Notes under the pieces: model-generated
What the model saw: the letters and a program-made list of their open reading frames with translations, nothing else
Databases searched by the model: none
What the model was told of the DNA's origin: nothing
Shown: positions 1 through 9,270 of the stretch, one piece after another
Numbering within the stretch: the stretch's first letter is position 1
Layout: the number at the start of each line of letters is the position of its first letter
Position numbers and translations under genes: made by a program
Origin: Acidobacteriota bacterium
GTDB lineage: Bacteria > Acidobacteriota > Blastocatellia > Pyrinomonadales > Pyrinomonadaceae
Assembly: GCA_016716435.1 (NCBI GenBank)
Contig: JADJWI010000003.1
Location: 1,240,001 to 1,304,000 of the forward strand
DNA length: 64,000 nucleotides
Direction: 5' to 3'

Positions 1-214
1 TCATCATTAAACGCTTAGTCGAAAACCGCATTTGAACGGTGCAAATAGAATAACATGACAAGTATTTTCGCGGCAACCGGAATTTGAGGCTTCCCAATTG
101 CGGTTCGAGCCGGTTAAAAGTGGATAGCATTAGTGTTTTCCGTTAAACTGATTGTTTACCATTTCGATAAGCTCTCGCGGCGTTGTGCGTCTTCGAGGCA
201 AGGATCGTGGCCAT
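1..214. other. Upstream region of leuS, no gene seen
   Basis: The first 214 bases hold no convincing gene. A reading frame runs into leuS from position 152, but its first 21 codons do not resemble LeuRS, so I treat them as leader. I saw no clear promoter, terminator or RNA motif. Confidence 0.5.
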
Positions 215-2992
215 ATGGACGAAAAGTATTTTCCGAAAAAGATCGAGGCAAAGTGGCAGGCTCATTGGGCTGAGAACAAGTCGTTTCAGGTGCAGGTCGA
301 TGACGATCTGCCCAAGTTTTACCAGCTCGAAATGCTTCCGTATCCATCCGGAAACCTTCATATGGGGCACGTTCGGAATTATTCCGTTGGCGATGCCGTC
401 GCCTGGTACAAGCGGCTGAAAGGCTTTAATGTCTTGCACCCGATCGGCTGGGATTCTTTCGGACAGCCGGCCGAGGATGCCGCGGTTAAGCGAAAAGTGA
501 ACCCGCGCGACTGGACCGAAGAGAATATCAAGGCGATGCGCGGTCAGCTTCAACGCCTGGGCCTGAGCTACGATTGGTCCCGAGAGATCGCCGCCCATCG
601 GCCCGAATATTACAAGTTTGACCAGTGGTTCTTCCTCAAAATGTATGACAAGGGCCTGGCGTATAAGAAGCTGACGCAGGTCAATTGGTGCGAGACTGAT
701 CAGGCCACGCTTTCCAACGAACAGGCTAGCGGCGGGCTCTGCTGGCGGTGCGGAAATCCGGTAACGAAACGCGATCTTGAGCAATGGTTCTTCAAGACGA
801 CGGCCTATGCCGATGAACTGCTTGACGGGCTCGAGAGCATCGGCGGCGGATGGCCGGCGAATGTGCTCAAGCGTCAGCGGGACTGGATCGGGCGATCTGA
901 AGGCGCATACATCGATTTTGCGGTGCGTGTGCCCGGAAAGACGGGAAGCCTTAAGCCGGAGGACCGCCGGACGATCAAGGTCTTTACGACGCGGATCGAC
1001 ACGATCTACGGAGCTACGGCGATCGTGCTCGCTCCGGAACATCCGATCGTTCAGGAATTTGCGGGCGAGTTTTCGGCTGAGGTCCACGCAAAGATCGCCG
1101 AGATCCTCGCCGAAAAGGCAAAGCCGGCCGATCATGAGGCCGAGGTCGAAAAGGACGGGATCGAGATCGGCTTGAACGCCGTTAATCCTTTCAACAGTGA
1201 GCTGGTGCCGATATGGGTCGGAAATTACGTGATGATGGAATACGGCACCGGTGCCGTTATGAGCGTTCCGGCCCACGACGAACGTGATTTCGAGTTCGCA
1301 ACGAAATTCGGCCTGCCGATCCGCCAGGTGATCTCAGAACCGCACATGGCCCATGAGCATCACACGATGCACGCGCTTGCTCTTGAGCAGCCTTTCACCT
1401 CTTCCGGAGTGCTTGTCCATTCGGACTATTGGAACGGCAAAGCGAGCGAGGCCGCGATCGAGGAAATGACGCATCACGCCCAGCTTCACGGCTTTGGCGA
1501 GCCCGCGACGACCTACAAGCTGCGCGATTGGGGCATTTCGCGTCAGCGTTTCTGGGGCTCGCCGATCCCGATCGTATATTGCGATGCATGCGGAACGGTG
1601 CCGGTGCATTTTGATGATCTGCCGGTCGAGCTTCCCGAGAATGCTCCGATCACCGGAACGGGCGAGTCACCGCTTTCGAAAGTGACGGAGTTCGTCGAAA
1701 CTGCCTGCCCGAAGTGCGAAGGGCCCGCCCGGCGGGAAACGGATACGATGGATACGTTCGTCGATTCCTCTTGGTATTACTTCCGCTACACGGATCCGGA
1801 AAACGAGGTGCTTCCTTTCTCGCCGGACATTGCCGGCTACTGGACTCCGGTCGATCAATACATAGGCGGGGACGACCATGCGGTGATGCACCTGATCTAC
1901 ACGCGTTTTTGGACAAAGGTGATGCGAGACATCGACCTTTTGTCGCTCGACGAACCGGTAACACGTCTGCTGACGCAAGGGATGGTCGTTGGTGAGACGT
2001 TCTTTGACGACGAGACCGGGAAGCGGATCTATTTTCCGCCCGATCAAGTGGAAGTCGAACGAGACGCGAAGGGGAAGATCGTTAGTGCATACAAGCGGAG
2101 CGCGGACACTCCTGTCCGCATGAGCGTCGCTTCGACGCGAAAGGGCGCGGATGACGCTGAGGCTACGGACGGAAGCGGCAGTCTCGCCGGAGGAACCGGC
2201 GATGCGGACAAGAGTGTCCGCACTCCTCTCAAGTTCGCGATCGAGCGGATGTCGAAGTCGAAGGGCAATGGCGTTGATCCCGATGAGATGGTCGAGATCT
2301 ATGGGGCCGATGCGGCGCGACTTTTTGTGCTCTTTGCCGCTCCGGTCGAGAACGAACTTGTTTGGAACGAGGCAGGTATCGAGGGAGCCGTCAGGTTTCT
2401 GCAGCGTATCTGGCGGTTTGTCTATAAATGGAAAGACTCGTTCGGCAACGGTGCTCCTGCGGCCGAACAGGGCGAAGCTGCACGCAAACTAAGGCGAAAG
2501 ACGCACCAAACCATTCGGCGGATCGACCTGAGCCTCGACACGTTGCAGTTCAACACGCCGGTCGCGGCGCTGATGGAGCTCTGTAATGCGCTTTACGAAT
2601 CAGGCATTGAACCCGAAACTGCAACGGCCGATGAAATATCCGCCGTGCAAGAGGGGGTGACGAGCCTCGTTCTGATGTTGACGCCGTTCGCACCGCACGC
2701 GGCTGAAGAGCTTTATGCGGTTCTGATCGGGAACGACAAAGGATTGCTGGCAAATGGGGCGAGGTTTCCCGAGTTTAGCGAGGAAATGGCCGCAGATGAC
2801 AAGATCGAGGTTGTCATACAGGTGAACGGAAAGCTTCGTTCAAAGATCACGGCAAGTCCGGGGCAGGGAATCGAGGAACTGGAAACGGCGGCACTGGCGG
2901 ATGCGAAAGCTCAGGAATTCATTGCCGGGAAAGAGGTCGTAAAGGTAGTTGTTGTGCCCGATAAGCTTGTTAATATCGTGGTCAAGGGATAA
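215..2992 (+). CDS. leuS: Leucyl-tRNA synthetase
   Basis: Charges tRNA-Leu with leucine in the cytoplasm (class Ia synthetase). The 925-residue length from ATG 215 suits bacterial LeuRS. The family-typical start MDEKYFPKKIEAKW begins there, and the 21 codons upstream in frame are not LeuRS-like. The HIGH motif is HMGH near residue 49, and a KMSKS-type loop (RMSKSKGNG) lies near residue 678. The CP1 editing domain lies between them (TTRIDTIYGAT, GTGAVMSVPAHDERD) and an anticodon-binding domain follows. Oddity: residues about 630-669, in the leucine-specific region just before KMSKS, are encoded by an inserted repeat element (see 2102-2221). They are rich in Ser, Gly, Asp and Ala and do not look like LeuRS. 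The frame is kept, so the enzyme is probably functional. Confidence 0.97.
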   Translation: MDEKYFPKKIEAKWQAHWAENKSFQVQVDDDLPKFYQLEMLPYPSGNLHMGHVRNYSVGDAVAWYKRLKGFNVLHPIGWDSFGQPAEDAAVKRKVNPRDWTEENIKAMRGQLQRLGLSYDWSREIAAHRPEYYKFDQWFFLKMYDKGLAYKKLTQVNWCETDQATLSNEQASGGLCWRCGNPVTKRDLEQWFFKTTAYADELLDGLESIGGGWPANVLKRQRDWIGRSEGAYIDFAVRVPGKTGSLKPEDRRTIKVFTTRIDTIYGATAIVLAPEHPIVQEFAGEFSAEVHAKIAEILAEKAKPADHEAEVEKDGIEIGLNAVNPFNSELVPIWVGNYVMMEYGTGAVMSVPAHDERDFEFATKFGLPIRQVISEPHMAHEHHTMHALALEQPFTSSGVLVHSDYWNGKASEAAIEEMTHHAQLHGFGEPATTYKLRDWGISRQRFWGSPIPIVYCDACGTVPVHFDDLPVELPENAPITGTGESPLSKVTEFVETACPKCEGPARRETDTMDTFVDSSWYYFRYTDPENEVLPFSPDIAGYWTPVDQYIGGDDHAVMHLIYTRFWTKVMRDIDLLSLDEPVTRLLTQGMVVGETFFDDETGKRIYFPPDQVEVERDAKGKIVSAYKRSADTPVRMSVASTRKGADDAEATDGSGSLAGGTGDADKSVRTPLKFAIERMSKSKGNGVDPDEMVEIYGADAARLFVLFAAPVENELVWNEAGIEGAVRFLQRIWRFVYKWKDSFGNGAPAAEQGEAARKLRRKTHQTIRRIDLSLDTLQFNTPVAALMELCNALYESGIEPETATADEISAVQEGVTSLVLMLTPFAPHAAEELYAVLIGNDKGLLANGARFPEFSEEMAADDKIEVVIQVNGKLRSKITASPGQGIEELETAALADAKAQEFIAGKEVVKVVVVPDKLVNIVVKG
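2102..2221. repeat. In-frame MITE-like palindromic element inside leuS
   Basis: Exactly 120 bp bounded by two 18-bp near-palindromes: GCGGACACTCCTGTCCGC at 2102-2119 and GCGGACAAGAGTGTCCGC at 2204-2221. Each folds on itself (7-bp arms GCGGACA/TGTCCGC), and the two are inverted copies of each other (17 of 18 bases match). The element adds 40 codons without breaking the leuS frame. This recalls Rickettsia palindromic elements, which also sit inside genes in frame. No transposase is seen, so any movement would need help from elsewhere. Confidence 0.7.
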
Positions 2993-3171
2993 TAGGCGGG
3001 AGAGGCGAGCGTCTTGACGAAACTCAGCAGGACGTGACCCTTTTCCTTGCTTGTATCCGTTAAACAAATTAGAATCAAGACGTTTGCACCCGAAGGCTCT
3101 TCACCGAGCGAGGATCAAGTAACGTGTCGTCCGCAGGAATGTAGTATCGAAACTGCCGGCGGCCACCCGTA

Positions 3172-5418
3172 ATGAAAGAGTGCCAACTCTGTAAAAATTG
3201 CTACGGCGACGACGTCGCGACATGCCCGAAAGATGGTATGCCGACGATGCATACCATTCAGGGCGAACCGGTCCTCGAGGGTAAGTATCATCTCGAATCG
3301 CGTCTTGGGCAGGGCGGAATGGGCGTCGTTTACAAAGCGCGCCATGCTTACCTGAAGACTCAGCTTGCGATCAAGATCATCCTTCCCGACCTCGTTGGCA
3401 ACGACCCGCAGCTCGTCACCCGTTTTAGACAAGAAGCTCTCGCGGCAGCGGCCATCCGTCACCAGAATGTTGTTGCGGTTACGGACTATGGCGTAATTGG
3501 CGGTTCGATCCCGTTTCTTGTGATGGAATATGTGGAGGGCGAGGCTCTCCATGATCTATTGACCAGAGAAAAGGTATTGTCGCCCGAGCGGGCACTCGAG
3601 ATAATGTCCGCCATTTGTGCGGGCGTCGGTGCAGCTCACCACCAGGGAATCGTTCACCGCGACCTCAAGCCGCTCAATATCATGATCTGCAGCGACAAGC
3701 CGAATCTTTCGGACGCTGTTAAGATCCTCGACTTCGGTTTGGCAAAGATCAAATCGGGCGAGCTGCTCGGTTCCTTCATTCAAGCACAAACCACAGGCCT
3801 GATGGGCTCACCATACTACATGGCTCCGGAGCAATGGGCCGACGACGAGCCGGACTCGCGGTCGGACATTTATAGCCTCGGGGTGATGCTATTTCAGATG
3901 CTGGCAGGTGATGTGCCGTTCAAGGGCTCATCGATCCCGGCGATAATGAAGAAGCACATCAGCGACGCCGCACCGACCTTTGCATCGGTCGGGGTTACGG
4001 TCTCTCCGGAGGTCGAACGCGTTGTGCTGCACACGCTTGCAAAGGACAAAGACAAGCGAACCGCCTCGGTCGAACAGATGATCGCGGAACTGCGCGAGGC
4101 TGTTTATCCGGCCGGAATAGGGATACATACAACAGGCTCCGCTTTTCCGGTCTCATCGATAAACGTTCGGACCGTTCCGCCGCAGTCGAGGGTTTGGGTA
4201 GATAATCGCCCGGTCGGTGAATCTCGCGAGGATGGCTGGATCACTCTCAACGGAGTTCAAGCCGGCAGCCACCGCGTCAAGGTCAGCAAGGACGGTTTTG
4301 AGGACTGGGTCGGCGACGTGCTGGTTGACGGGACGCCGAAGCAGATCACCGCAGAGCTTTGTCCCGGGACTGGGCCGAACATGCCGGCCCCGACGGTCGC
4401 CTACAGCGGAGTCGGCCAAGACACCCCGCAAAGAATGGCTTCGACGCAGATCTCGCGGACGGACATGGCGAAGACATCCGTCCAGGCTTGGGACACCGGG
4501 TCGCAGAATGTTCAGGTTGATTCTGGCAAGCAAAAGCGGGGCATTTTTTCGCCGTGGGTTCTGGGTGCGGCCGGCCTTGTGCTTATGATAGCCCTCGGCG
4601 GTGCCGGCCTTGGCGGTGCATATATGATGGGGCTTTTCTCATCCAAACCTGCCGACCCGGGAAATGGAGCGAATGGAACGAACCAAACGACGCCAACGCC
4701 AACCGTTTCACCAACGGGGCCGCCGGTCATTCGGACCGAGATGGTTGAGATACCCGCGGGGACGTTCAAGATGGGACGCAGCGATGGCCGCGAGAACGAA
4801 AGGCCCGAACACGATCAGCAGGTCGCCAAATTCTTCATGGATAAGACCGAGGTGACGAACGCGGAATATTTACTCTTTGTCGAAGAAACAAAACGCCAAG
4901 AGATTCCCGGACACTGGGTAAATGGGCGACCGCTTGCCGGACAGGAAAAACTGCCGGTACGACTGGTCTCATACGACGATGCAATCGCTTTCGCCGAATG
5001 GAGATCGAAACGAGATGGTACTAAATACCGACTGCCGACCGAGATCGAATGGGAATATGCCGCGAGAAACGGAGCGGCGAATGATCTTTACCCGTGGGGT
5101 GATAAATTCCAATCGAGATGTGCCGTTATCGATCAGCCAAGCAACGACCCCAAGGCTGTCGGAACCGCTTCTTGCCCTAACGAATGGGGTGTAATGGACC
5201 TGATCGGCAACGTCTTTGAATGGACCTCCTCGGAAGTTTCGGTTTATCCGGGCAGTACGCTTGCGGTAGCTCCGGTGGATGAACCGCACTACATGATCCG
5301 CGGCGGCGGAGCGTTTTATAAATCAACCGGAGCTGACCGTATCACTTCCACTTTCAGGCAGGAGGTCGCCAAATCCACTAAGAGCCCCGGGCTCGGCTTC
5401 CGCCTCGTCCGCGAGTGA
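3172..5418 (+). CDS. Membrane Ser/Thr protein kinase with zinc ribbon, PEGA and SUMF1-like domains
   Basis: Domain order in 748 residues: an N-terminal Cys motif (CQLCKNC...CPKDG, residues 4-24); a Hanks-type kinase (about 40-310) with glycine loop GQGGMGVVYKA, catalytic HRDLKPLN near 161, DFGLA near 187 and APEQ near 218; a PEGA domain (about 332-385, RTVPPQSRVWVDNRPVGE); one membrane segment (about 461-489); and a C-terminal formylglycine-enzyme/SUMF1-like domain (524-748; MVEIPAGTFKMG, GNVFEWTSS, GLGFRLV). The kinase is predicted cytoplasmic and the SUMF1-like part extracytoplasmic. All key kinase residues are present, so it should be active. In such kinases the SUMF1-like domain is usually a ligand-binding or structural module, not a proven oxidase. 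It lies next to a triple-FHA transporter that could read phosphothreonine (inference). Confidence 0.9.
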   Translation: MKECQLCKNCYGDDVATCPKDGMPTMHTIQGEPVLEGKYHLESRLGQGGMGVVYKARHAYLKTQLAIKIILPDLVGNDPQLVTRFRQEALAAAAIRHQNVVAVTDYGVIGGSIPFLVMEYVEGEALHDLLTREKVLSPERALEIMSAICAGVGAAHHQGIVHRDLKPLNIMICSDKPNLSDAVKILDFGLAKIKSGELLGSFIQAQTTGLMGSPYYMAPEQWADDEPDSRSDIYSLGVMLFQMLAGDVPFKGSSIPAIMKKHISDAAPTFASVGVTVSPEVERVVLHTLAKDKDKRTASVEQMIAELREAVYPAGIGIHTTGSAFPVSSINVRTVPPQSRVWVDNRPVGESREDGWITLNGVQAGSHRVKVSKDGFEDWVGDVLVDGTPKQITAELCPGTGPNMPAPTVAYSGVGQDTPQRMASTQISRTDMAKTSVQAWDTGSQNVQVDSGKQKRGIFSPWVLGAAGLVLMIALGGAGLGGAYMMGLFSSKPADPGNGANGTNQTTPTPTVSPTGPPVIRTEMVEIPAGTFKMGRSDGRENERPEHDQQVAKFFMDKTEVTNAEYLLFVEETKRQEIPGHWVNGRPLAGQEKLPVRLVSYDDAIAFAEWRSKRDGTKYRLPTEIEWEYAARNGAANDLYPWGDKFQSRCAVIDQPSNDPKAVGTASCPNEWGVMDLIGNVFEWTSSEVSVYPGSTLAVAPVDEPHYMIRGGGAFYKSTGADRITSTFRQEVAKSTKSPGLGFRLVRE

Positions 5419-5581
5419 AAGGCTACGTGCTGTTTAGATCAGCACCTTATCGGCAACAAAGCTTCCAGATCCTCCCAATAATCTGATGTGCGACCTAGTC
5501 CCTGCACCATGCGCCGAAACCTGAACTTCGTGTAAAATCCGATTAGCCGTTCGAACTAGCTCTTGTGTACATCTGCCGCTA

Positions 5582-8500
5582 ATGACTATCACGCTTTCGG
5601 AAGAAATTGGAGGACAACGAGGCCCCGAAAGGTCCTTCACGAAGGATGTCGTGCTCGCCGGCCGCGATGCAGATGAGTGCGATATCGCCTTTGACGCAAA
5701 GCGGTTTCCGATGGTTTCTCGAAAACACGGCGCTTTTCACTGGATGAACGGCGCGTGGTACATCGAGGACCTAGGGTCGAGTTACGGGATCTTCCTGAAC
5801 GGCGAACGCATTTCATATCCTCGCGAGCTTGCCCCCGGAAGTGTAGTTCAGTTCGGCACTAACGGACCGAAGATACGTGTCGTCTCTTTCAAAGAAGCAC
5901 GAACGGCCGAGCCGAAACCTGTTCTCGCTCCTCCGCCACCAGAGCCCGCACCGGGGATACCGCCGCCGCCGCCGGCGTGGGATTCTGCACCGAAGGTCCA
6001 GGTGCCGGTTCCACCTGCGGTCGCCCAGCCGACCTCGCAAGCGGGCCTTGCGCTTGAGTTTGTTTCCGATAGGTCGCGTGAGCCTTTTCAGATCAGGTCC
6101 GCGTCCGTTTGGGTCGGCCGCGATCCCGGTTGCGATATCATCTTCGACGCGTCGTCAGCGACCGTTTCACGGCGGCATGCGGAGATCCGCTTAGAGAATG
6201 GGCAACTACTGCTTGCGGATAACAACAGCTTCAACGGCACTCTGGTCAACGGCCAGCGCATAAGTGCGATTCGGCCGTTGGCGTCGGGCGATGAGATCCA
6301 GTTCGGGAGCGGCGGGCCGATCCTTCGCTTGCAAGGCGGGAAAAGTGTTGCACCGCCGAAGCCACCGTCGTCGCCGCAGTTTCGGGCCGATGACGCAGGC
6401 CAACGGACGATGGTGCTAAAACTCGACCCCACGGGCGGGTTGAAAGGAGCTGATCCGGCAGCGGCACAATTGATTTCTTCAAAAACGATCCCGGAGGGCG
6501 GGTCGATAACGGTCGGTCGGGCCGAGGGCTGCGAGGTGCGGCTCGATGGGCTGCAGATCTCGAATCGCCACGCGCGATTCAGCCGAAGCGGGCAGGGTAT
6601 TTTGGTCGAGGACCTCGGTTCGACAAACGGCACTTTCATCAACGGCAATCGGGTGACGAAACAGCCGGTCGGGGTCGGCGATTTTGTTCAGATAGGCTCC
6701 TTCTCGCTTCGCGTTGATGCGGCCGGGACGCTCGGCGTTTTTGATGCCCGGACAAAGACCCGGATCGACGTCGTCGCCGTTTCGCACGACATCAAGGGCA
6801 GGTTCGGCGGCACAAAGGCACGGCTTCTCGATGGCATCTCGCTTTCGATCCAGCCGAACGAATTCGTCGGCTTGCTCGGGCCTTCGGGTGCGGGAAAGAG
6901 CACCTTGATGGAGGCGATGTGCGGCGTTCGCCCGGCGACGGAAGGCAGCGTTCTATTCAACAACCTCGACCTTCGCCGTCACTTCCATTCGCTCAAGCAA
7001 TCGATCGGCTACGTGCCGCAGGACGACATAATTCATCGCGAGATCACGGTTTACCGGACGCTCTTCTACATCGCAAAATTGAGGCTTTCAAAGGACGCTT
7101 CTGCCGCCGAAATAAAAAAGACGATCGACGAAGTGCTCGACGTGACCGGGCTGACGGACCGACGGGACCTGCCGGTGAACAAGCTTTCGGGAGGGCAGCG
7201 AAAGCGGGTCTCGATCGCCGTCGAACTGCTGACCCGGCCCTCGGCGATCTTTCTAGACGAGCCGACCTCGGGGCTTGATCCGGCGACAGAATTTCGCATA
7301 ATGCAGCTTTTCCGGCAGATCGCCGAATCGGGCCGGACGGTCGTTATGACGACGCATGCGATGGAGAACGTCGCGATGTTCGACAAGATCGCAGTGCTGA
7401 TGCTCGGGAAGCTCGTTTATTTTGGCCCGCCGGCCGATGCGCTCAAGCACTTTGGAGCTGCGACCTTCCGTGAGCTGTATGACAAGCTCGAAGAGCCGGT
7501 CGAACGTGAGGCGGCCGATCGGTCCTCGGCGGACCGCTCGGCGATCGCGGGCGGAGTCGCGGAAACCTGGCGTCGGAAATTTGCCGAGACGCCGATCCAT
7601 CGCGAATTCATCGAGGAACCGCTGAAACAAATTGGGGCGGTCGAATCCTCGCGGCCGGGAAAGGGCCCGAGGCTCGGCATTCTTGGCTCCATTCGCCAAT
7701 TCCTGACGCTCTCGCGGCGATACATTGAGGTGCTTGCCAAGGATAAGCTCAACCTCGCGGTCATCTTTCTTCAGGCCCCGATCATCGCCTTGATGACGTT
7801 TCTCGTCTTGGGCTCGGAGCAGCCGCGTGACTTTGTGTACTTCATCCTGGCGATCGTCTCGATCTGGTTCGGGACGGCGGTCGCCGCCCGCGAGATCATT
7901 CGCGAACGCCCGGTCTATCGCCGCGAGCGGATGTTCAATCTCGGAATTCTCCCGTATTTGGCATCAAAACTCTTTGTGCTTGGTTTGATCGTCTCGGTTC
8001 AGTGCGTCCTGCTTTTCGGGCCGCTGAAATTCTTTGACCTCGTCGGGCTGATGCCGATGCCCGGCGAGTTGTTTGGTATTCCGCAGCTCTGGGCGACGAT
8101 ACTGACAGGCTTGATCGGCGTTGCTCTCGGGCTTTTCATCTCGACCGTCGTCCGGACAGGCGAGATGGCGACGAGCCTTGTGCCGCTGATACTAGTTCCG
8201 CAGATACTCTTTTCGGGAATAGTCGGCGTTCCCACGGGCATAAGTAAAGTAGTGGGCCTGACGATGCCGTCGTCATGGTCGTTCGATACCATCAAGCGAT
8301 TTTCGACGCTCGATACGCTTGAGGAAGAAGGTGCCGACCCTCGCGGGCCGACGAAGGGCCAAGGGCTTTATAAGTTCATTGAAACCGAGAACGATAAGCT
8401 GATCGAAAAAGCTGAAAGGGACATCGAGAATTACAAGCGGCTCGGGCCCGACGGAGTTGCTCCCGGCGATCCGGATCCGCTCGGCGAGAGGCTGAAGGTG

Positions 8501-8656
8501 CCGGAGATAAAGAGGGTGCCGTCCGACCTGAGTGGTTACGTTACATTCCTTCATCCCTGGATGAGCGATGTTTTGAACCAATTGGTTCTGATGTTAATGT
8601 TTTGGATATTGGTATTTTCATCGCTGATCGCACTTAGATTAAAGGATTCGAAATGA
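5582..8656 (+). CDS. Triple-FHA-domain ABC transporter (ATPase-permease fusion)
   Basis: A single 1024-residue chain with three forkhead-associated domains: residues about 20-100 (SRKHGAF, LGSSYGIFLNG), 170-255 (SRRHAEI, NSFNGTLVNG) and 300-385 (SNRHARF, LGSTNGTFING). FHA1 and FHA2 are joined by a Pro-rich linker. An ABCG-like ATPase follows, with Walker A GPSGAGKS near 432, signature LSGGQRKR near 534 and Walker B IFLDEP near 556. From about residue 720 an ABC2-type membrane domain with about six helices follows. FHA domains bind phosphothreonine, so transport may be controlled by kinases such as the one just upstream (inference). The substrate is unknown. Its stop overlaps the start of the next gene (ATGA), which suggests translational coupling with the lipoprotein. 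Confidence 0.92.
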   Translation: MTITLSEEIGGQRGPERSFTKDVVLAGRDADECDIAFDAKRFPMVSRKHGAFHWMNGAWYIEDLGSSYGIFLNGERISYPRELAPGSVVQFGTNGPKIRVVSFKEARTAEPKPVLAPPPPEPAPGIPPPPPAWDSAPKVQVPVPPAVAQPTSQAGLALEFVSDRSREPFQIRSASVWVGRDPGCDIIFDASSATVSRRHAEIRLENGQLLLADNNSFNGTLVNGQRISAIRPLASGDEIQFGSGGPILRLQGGKSVAPPKPPSSPQFRADDAGQRTMVLKLDPTGGLKGADPAAAQLISSKTIPEGGSITVGRAEGCEVRLDGLQISNRHARFSRSGQGILVEDLGSTNGTFINGNRVTKQPVGVGDFVQIGSFSLRVDAAGTLGVFDARTKTRIDVVAVSHDIKGRFGGTKARLLDGISLSIQPNEFVGLLGPSGAGKSTLMEAMCGVRPATEGSVLFNNLDLRRHFHSLKQSIGYVPQDDIIHREITVYRTLFYIAKLRLSKDASAAEIKKTIDEVLDVTGLTDRRDLPVNKLSGGQRKRVSIAVELLTRPSAIFLDEPTSGLDPATEFRIMQLFRQIAESGRTVVMTTHAMENVAMFDKIAVLMLGKLVYFGPPADALKHFGAATFRELYDKLEEPVEREAADRSSADRSAIAGGVAETWRRKFAETPIHREFIEEPLKQIGAVESSRPGKGPRLGILGSIRQFLTLSRRYIEVLAKDKLNLAVIFLQAPIIALMTFLVLGSEQPRDFVYFILAIVSIWFGTAVAAREIIRERPVYRRERMFNLGILPYLASKLFVLGLIVSVQCVLLFGPLKFFDLVGLMPMPGELFGIPQLWATILTGLIGVALGLFISTVVRTGEMATSLVPLILVPQILFSGIVGVPTGISKVVGLTMPSSWSFDTIKRFSTLDTLEEEGADPRGPTKGQGLYKFIETENDKLIEKAERDIENYKRLGPDGVAPGDPDPLGERLKVPEIKRVPSDLSGYVTFLHPWMSDVLNQLVLMLMFWILVFSSLIALRLKDSK

Positions 8657-9270
8657 TAAAAAGAGAAATTTTGAAGGGGTTCGCATTTTTTACGCTCGCT
8701 GTTCTTGCGGCGGGATCGCTCGCTGCCTGCGGCACATCGGGCTCAGCGGACACGGCCGCAAACGGCGATAATAAACCGAACATGACCTGGCCGGACGGTG
8801 CAAAATCGGAATACCCGATGCTTGCCTCGTCGCTGGCAAAGGCTCCGATGGAGGCCGATGGCGGCTCCAGTTTCACCGTTGAAGACCGCAAGGGCAAGGT
8901 TCTCCTGCTTAACCTTTGGGCCATCTGGTGCGTTCCGTGCAAAGTGGAGATGCCGGAGTTGGTCAAACTTCAGGACCAGTATCGTGATCAGGGCCTTCAG
9001 GTGATCGGCCTAAACGTCGGTAACGACGATATGCAGCCCGAGGACTTTGGCAGGATGAAGGAGTTTGCCGGAACGATGAGCCTCAATTACGAACTGGTGC
9101 GGATAAGCAATGAGACGACCGACGAATATGCTCGGGTAGCGAAGTTTGCGGGTGTTCCGCTTAGCGTGGTGGTTGACCGCGAGGGAAGGATGCGGGGCGT
9201 CTTTAAGGGAGCGAGCCCGACCGAGATCAAAAAAATGAAGGAGACGGTGGCGACTCTCGTCAGCGAGTAG
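8653..9270 (+). CDS. TlpA/ResA-like lipoprotein thioredoxin
   Basis: 205 residues starting with a lipoprotein signal peptide (hydrophobic stretch, lipobox SLAAC around residues 23-27). A TlpA/AhpC-TSA-type thioredoxin fold follows, with active-site WCVPC near residues 92-96 and cis-Pro region GVPLSVVVD. It is probably an envelope-anchored thiol-disulfide reductase, either in cytochrome c maturation or general disulfide reduction; the partner cannot be told. ATG overlaps the stop of the FHA-ABC gene, so the two are likely co-translated. Its 3' end overlaps that of the convergent rqcH-type gene by 11 bases. Confidence 0.88.
   Translation: MIKREILKGFAFFTLAVLAAGSLAACGTSGSADTAANGDNKPNMTWPDGAKSEYPMLASSLAKAPMEADGGSSFTVEDRKGKVLLLNLWAIWCVPCKVEMPELVKLQDQYRDQGLQVIGLNVGNDDMQPEDFGRMKEFAGTMSLNYELVRISNETTDEYARVAKFAGVPLSVVVDREGRMRGVFKGASPTEIKKMKETVATLVSE

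Noticed and set aside
143..1276. 377-residue open frame antisense to leuS
   Set aside because: leuS has all synthetase motifs on the plus strand; the antisense protein shows no family pattern.
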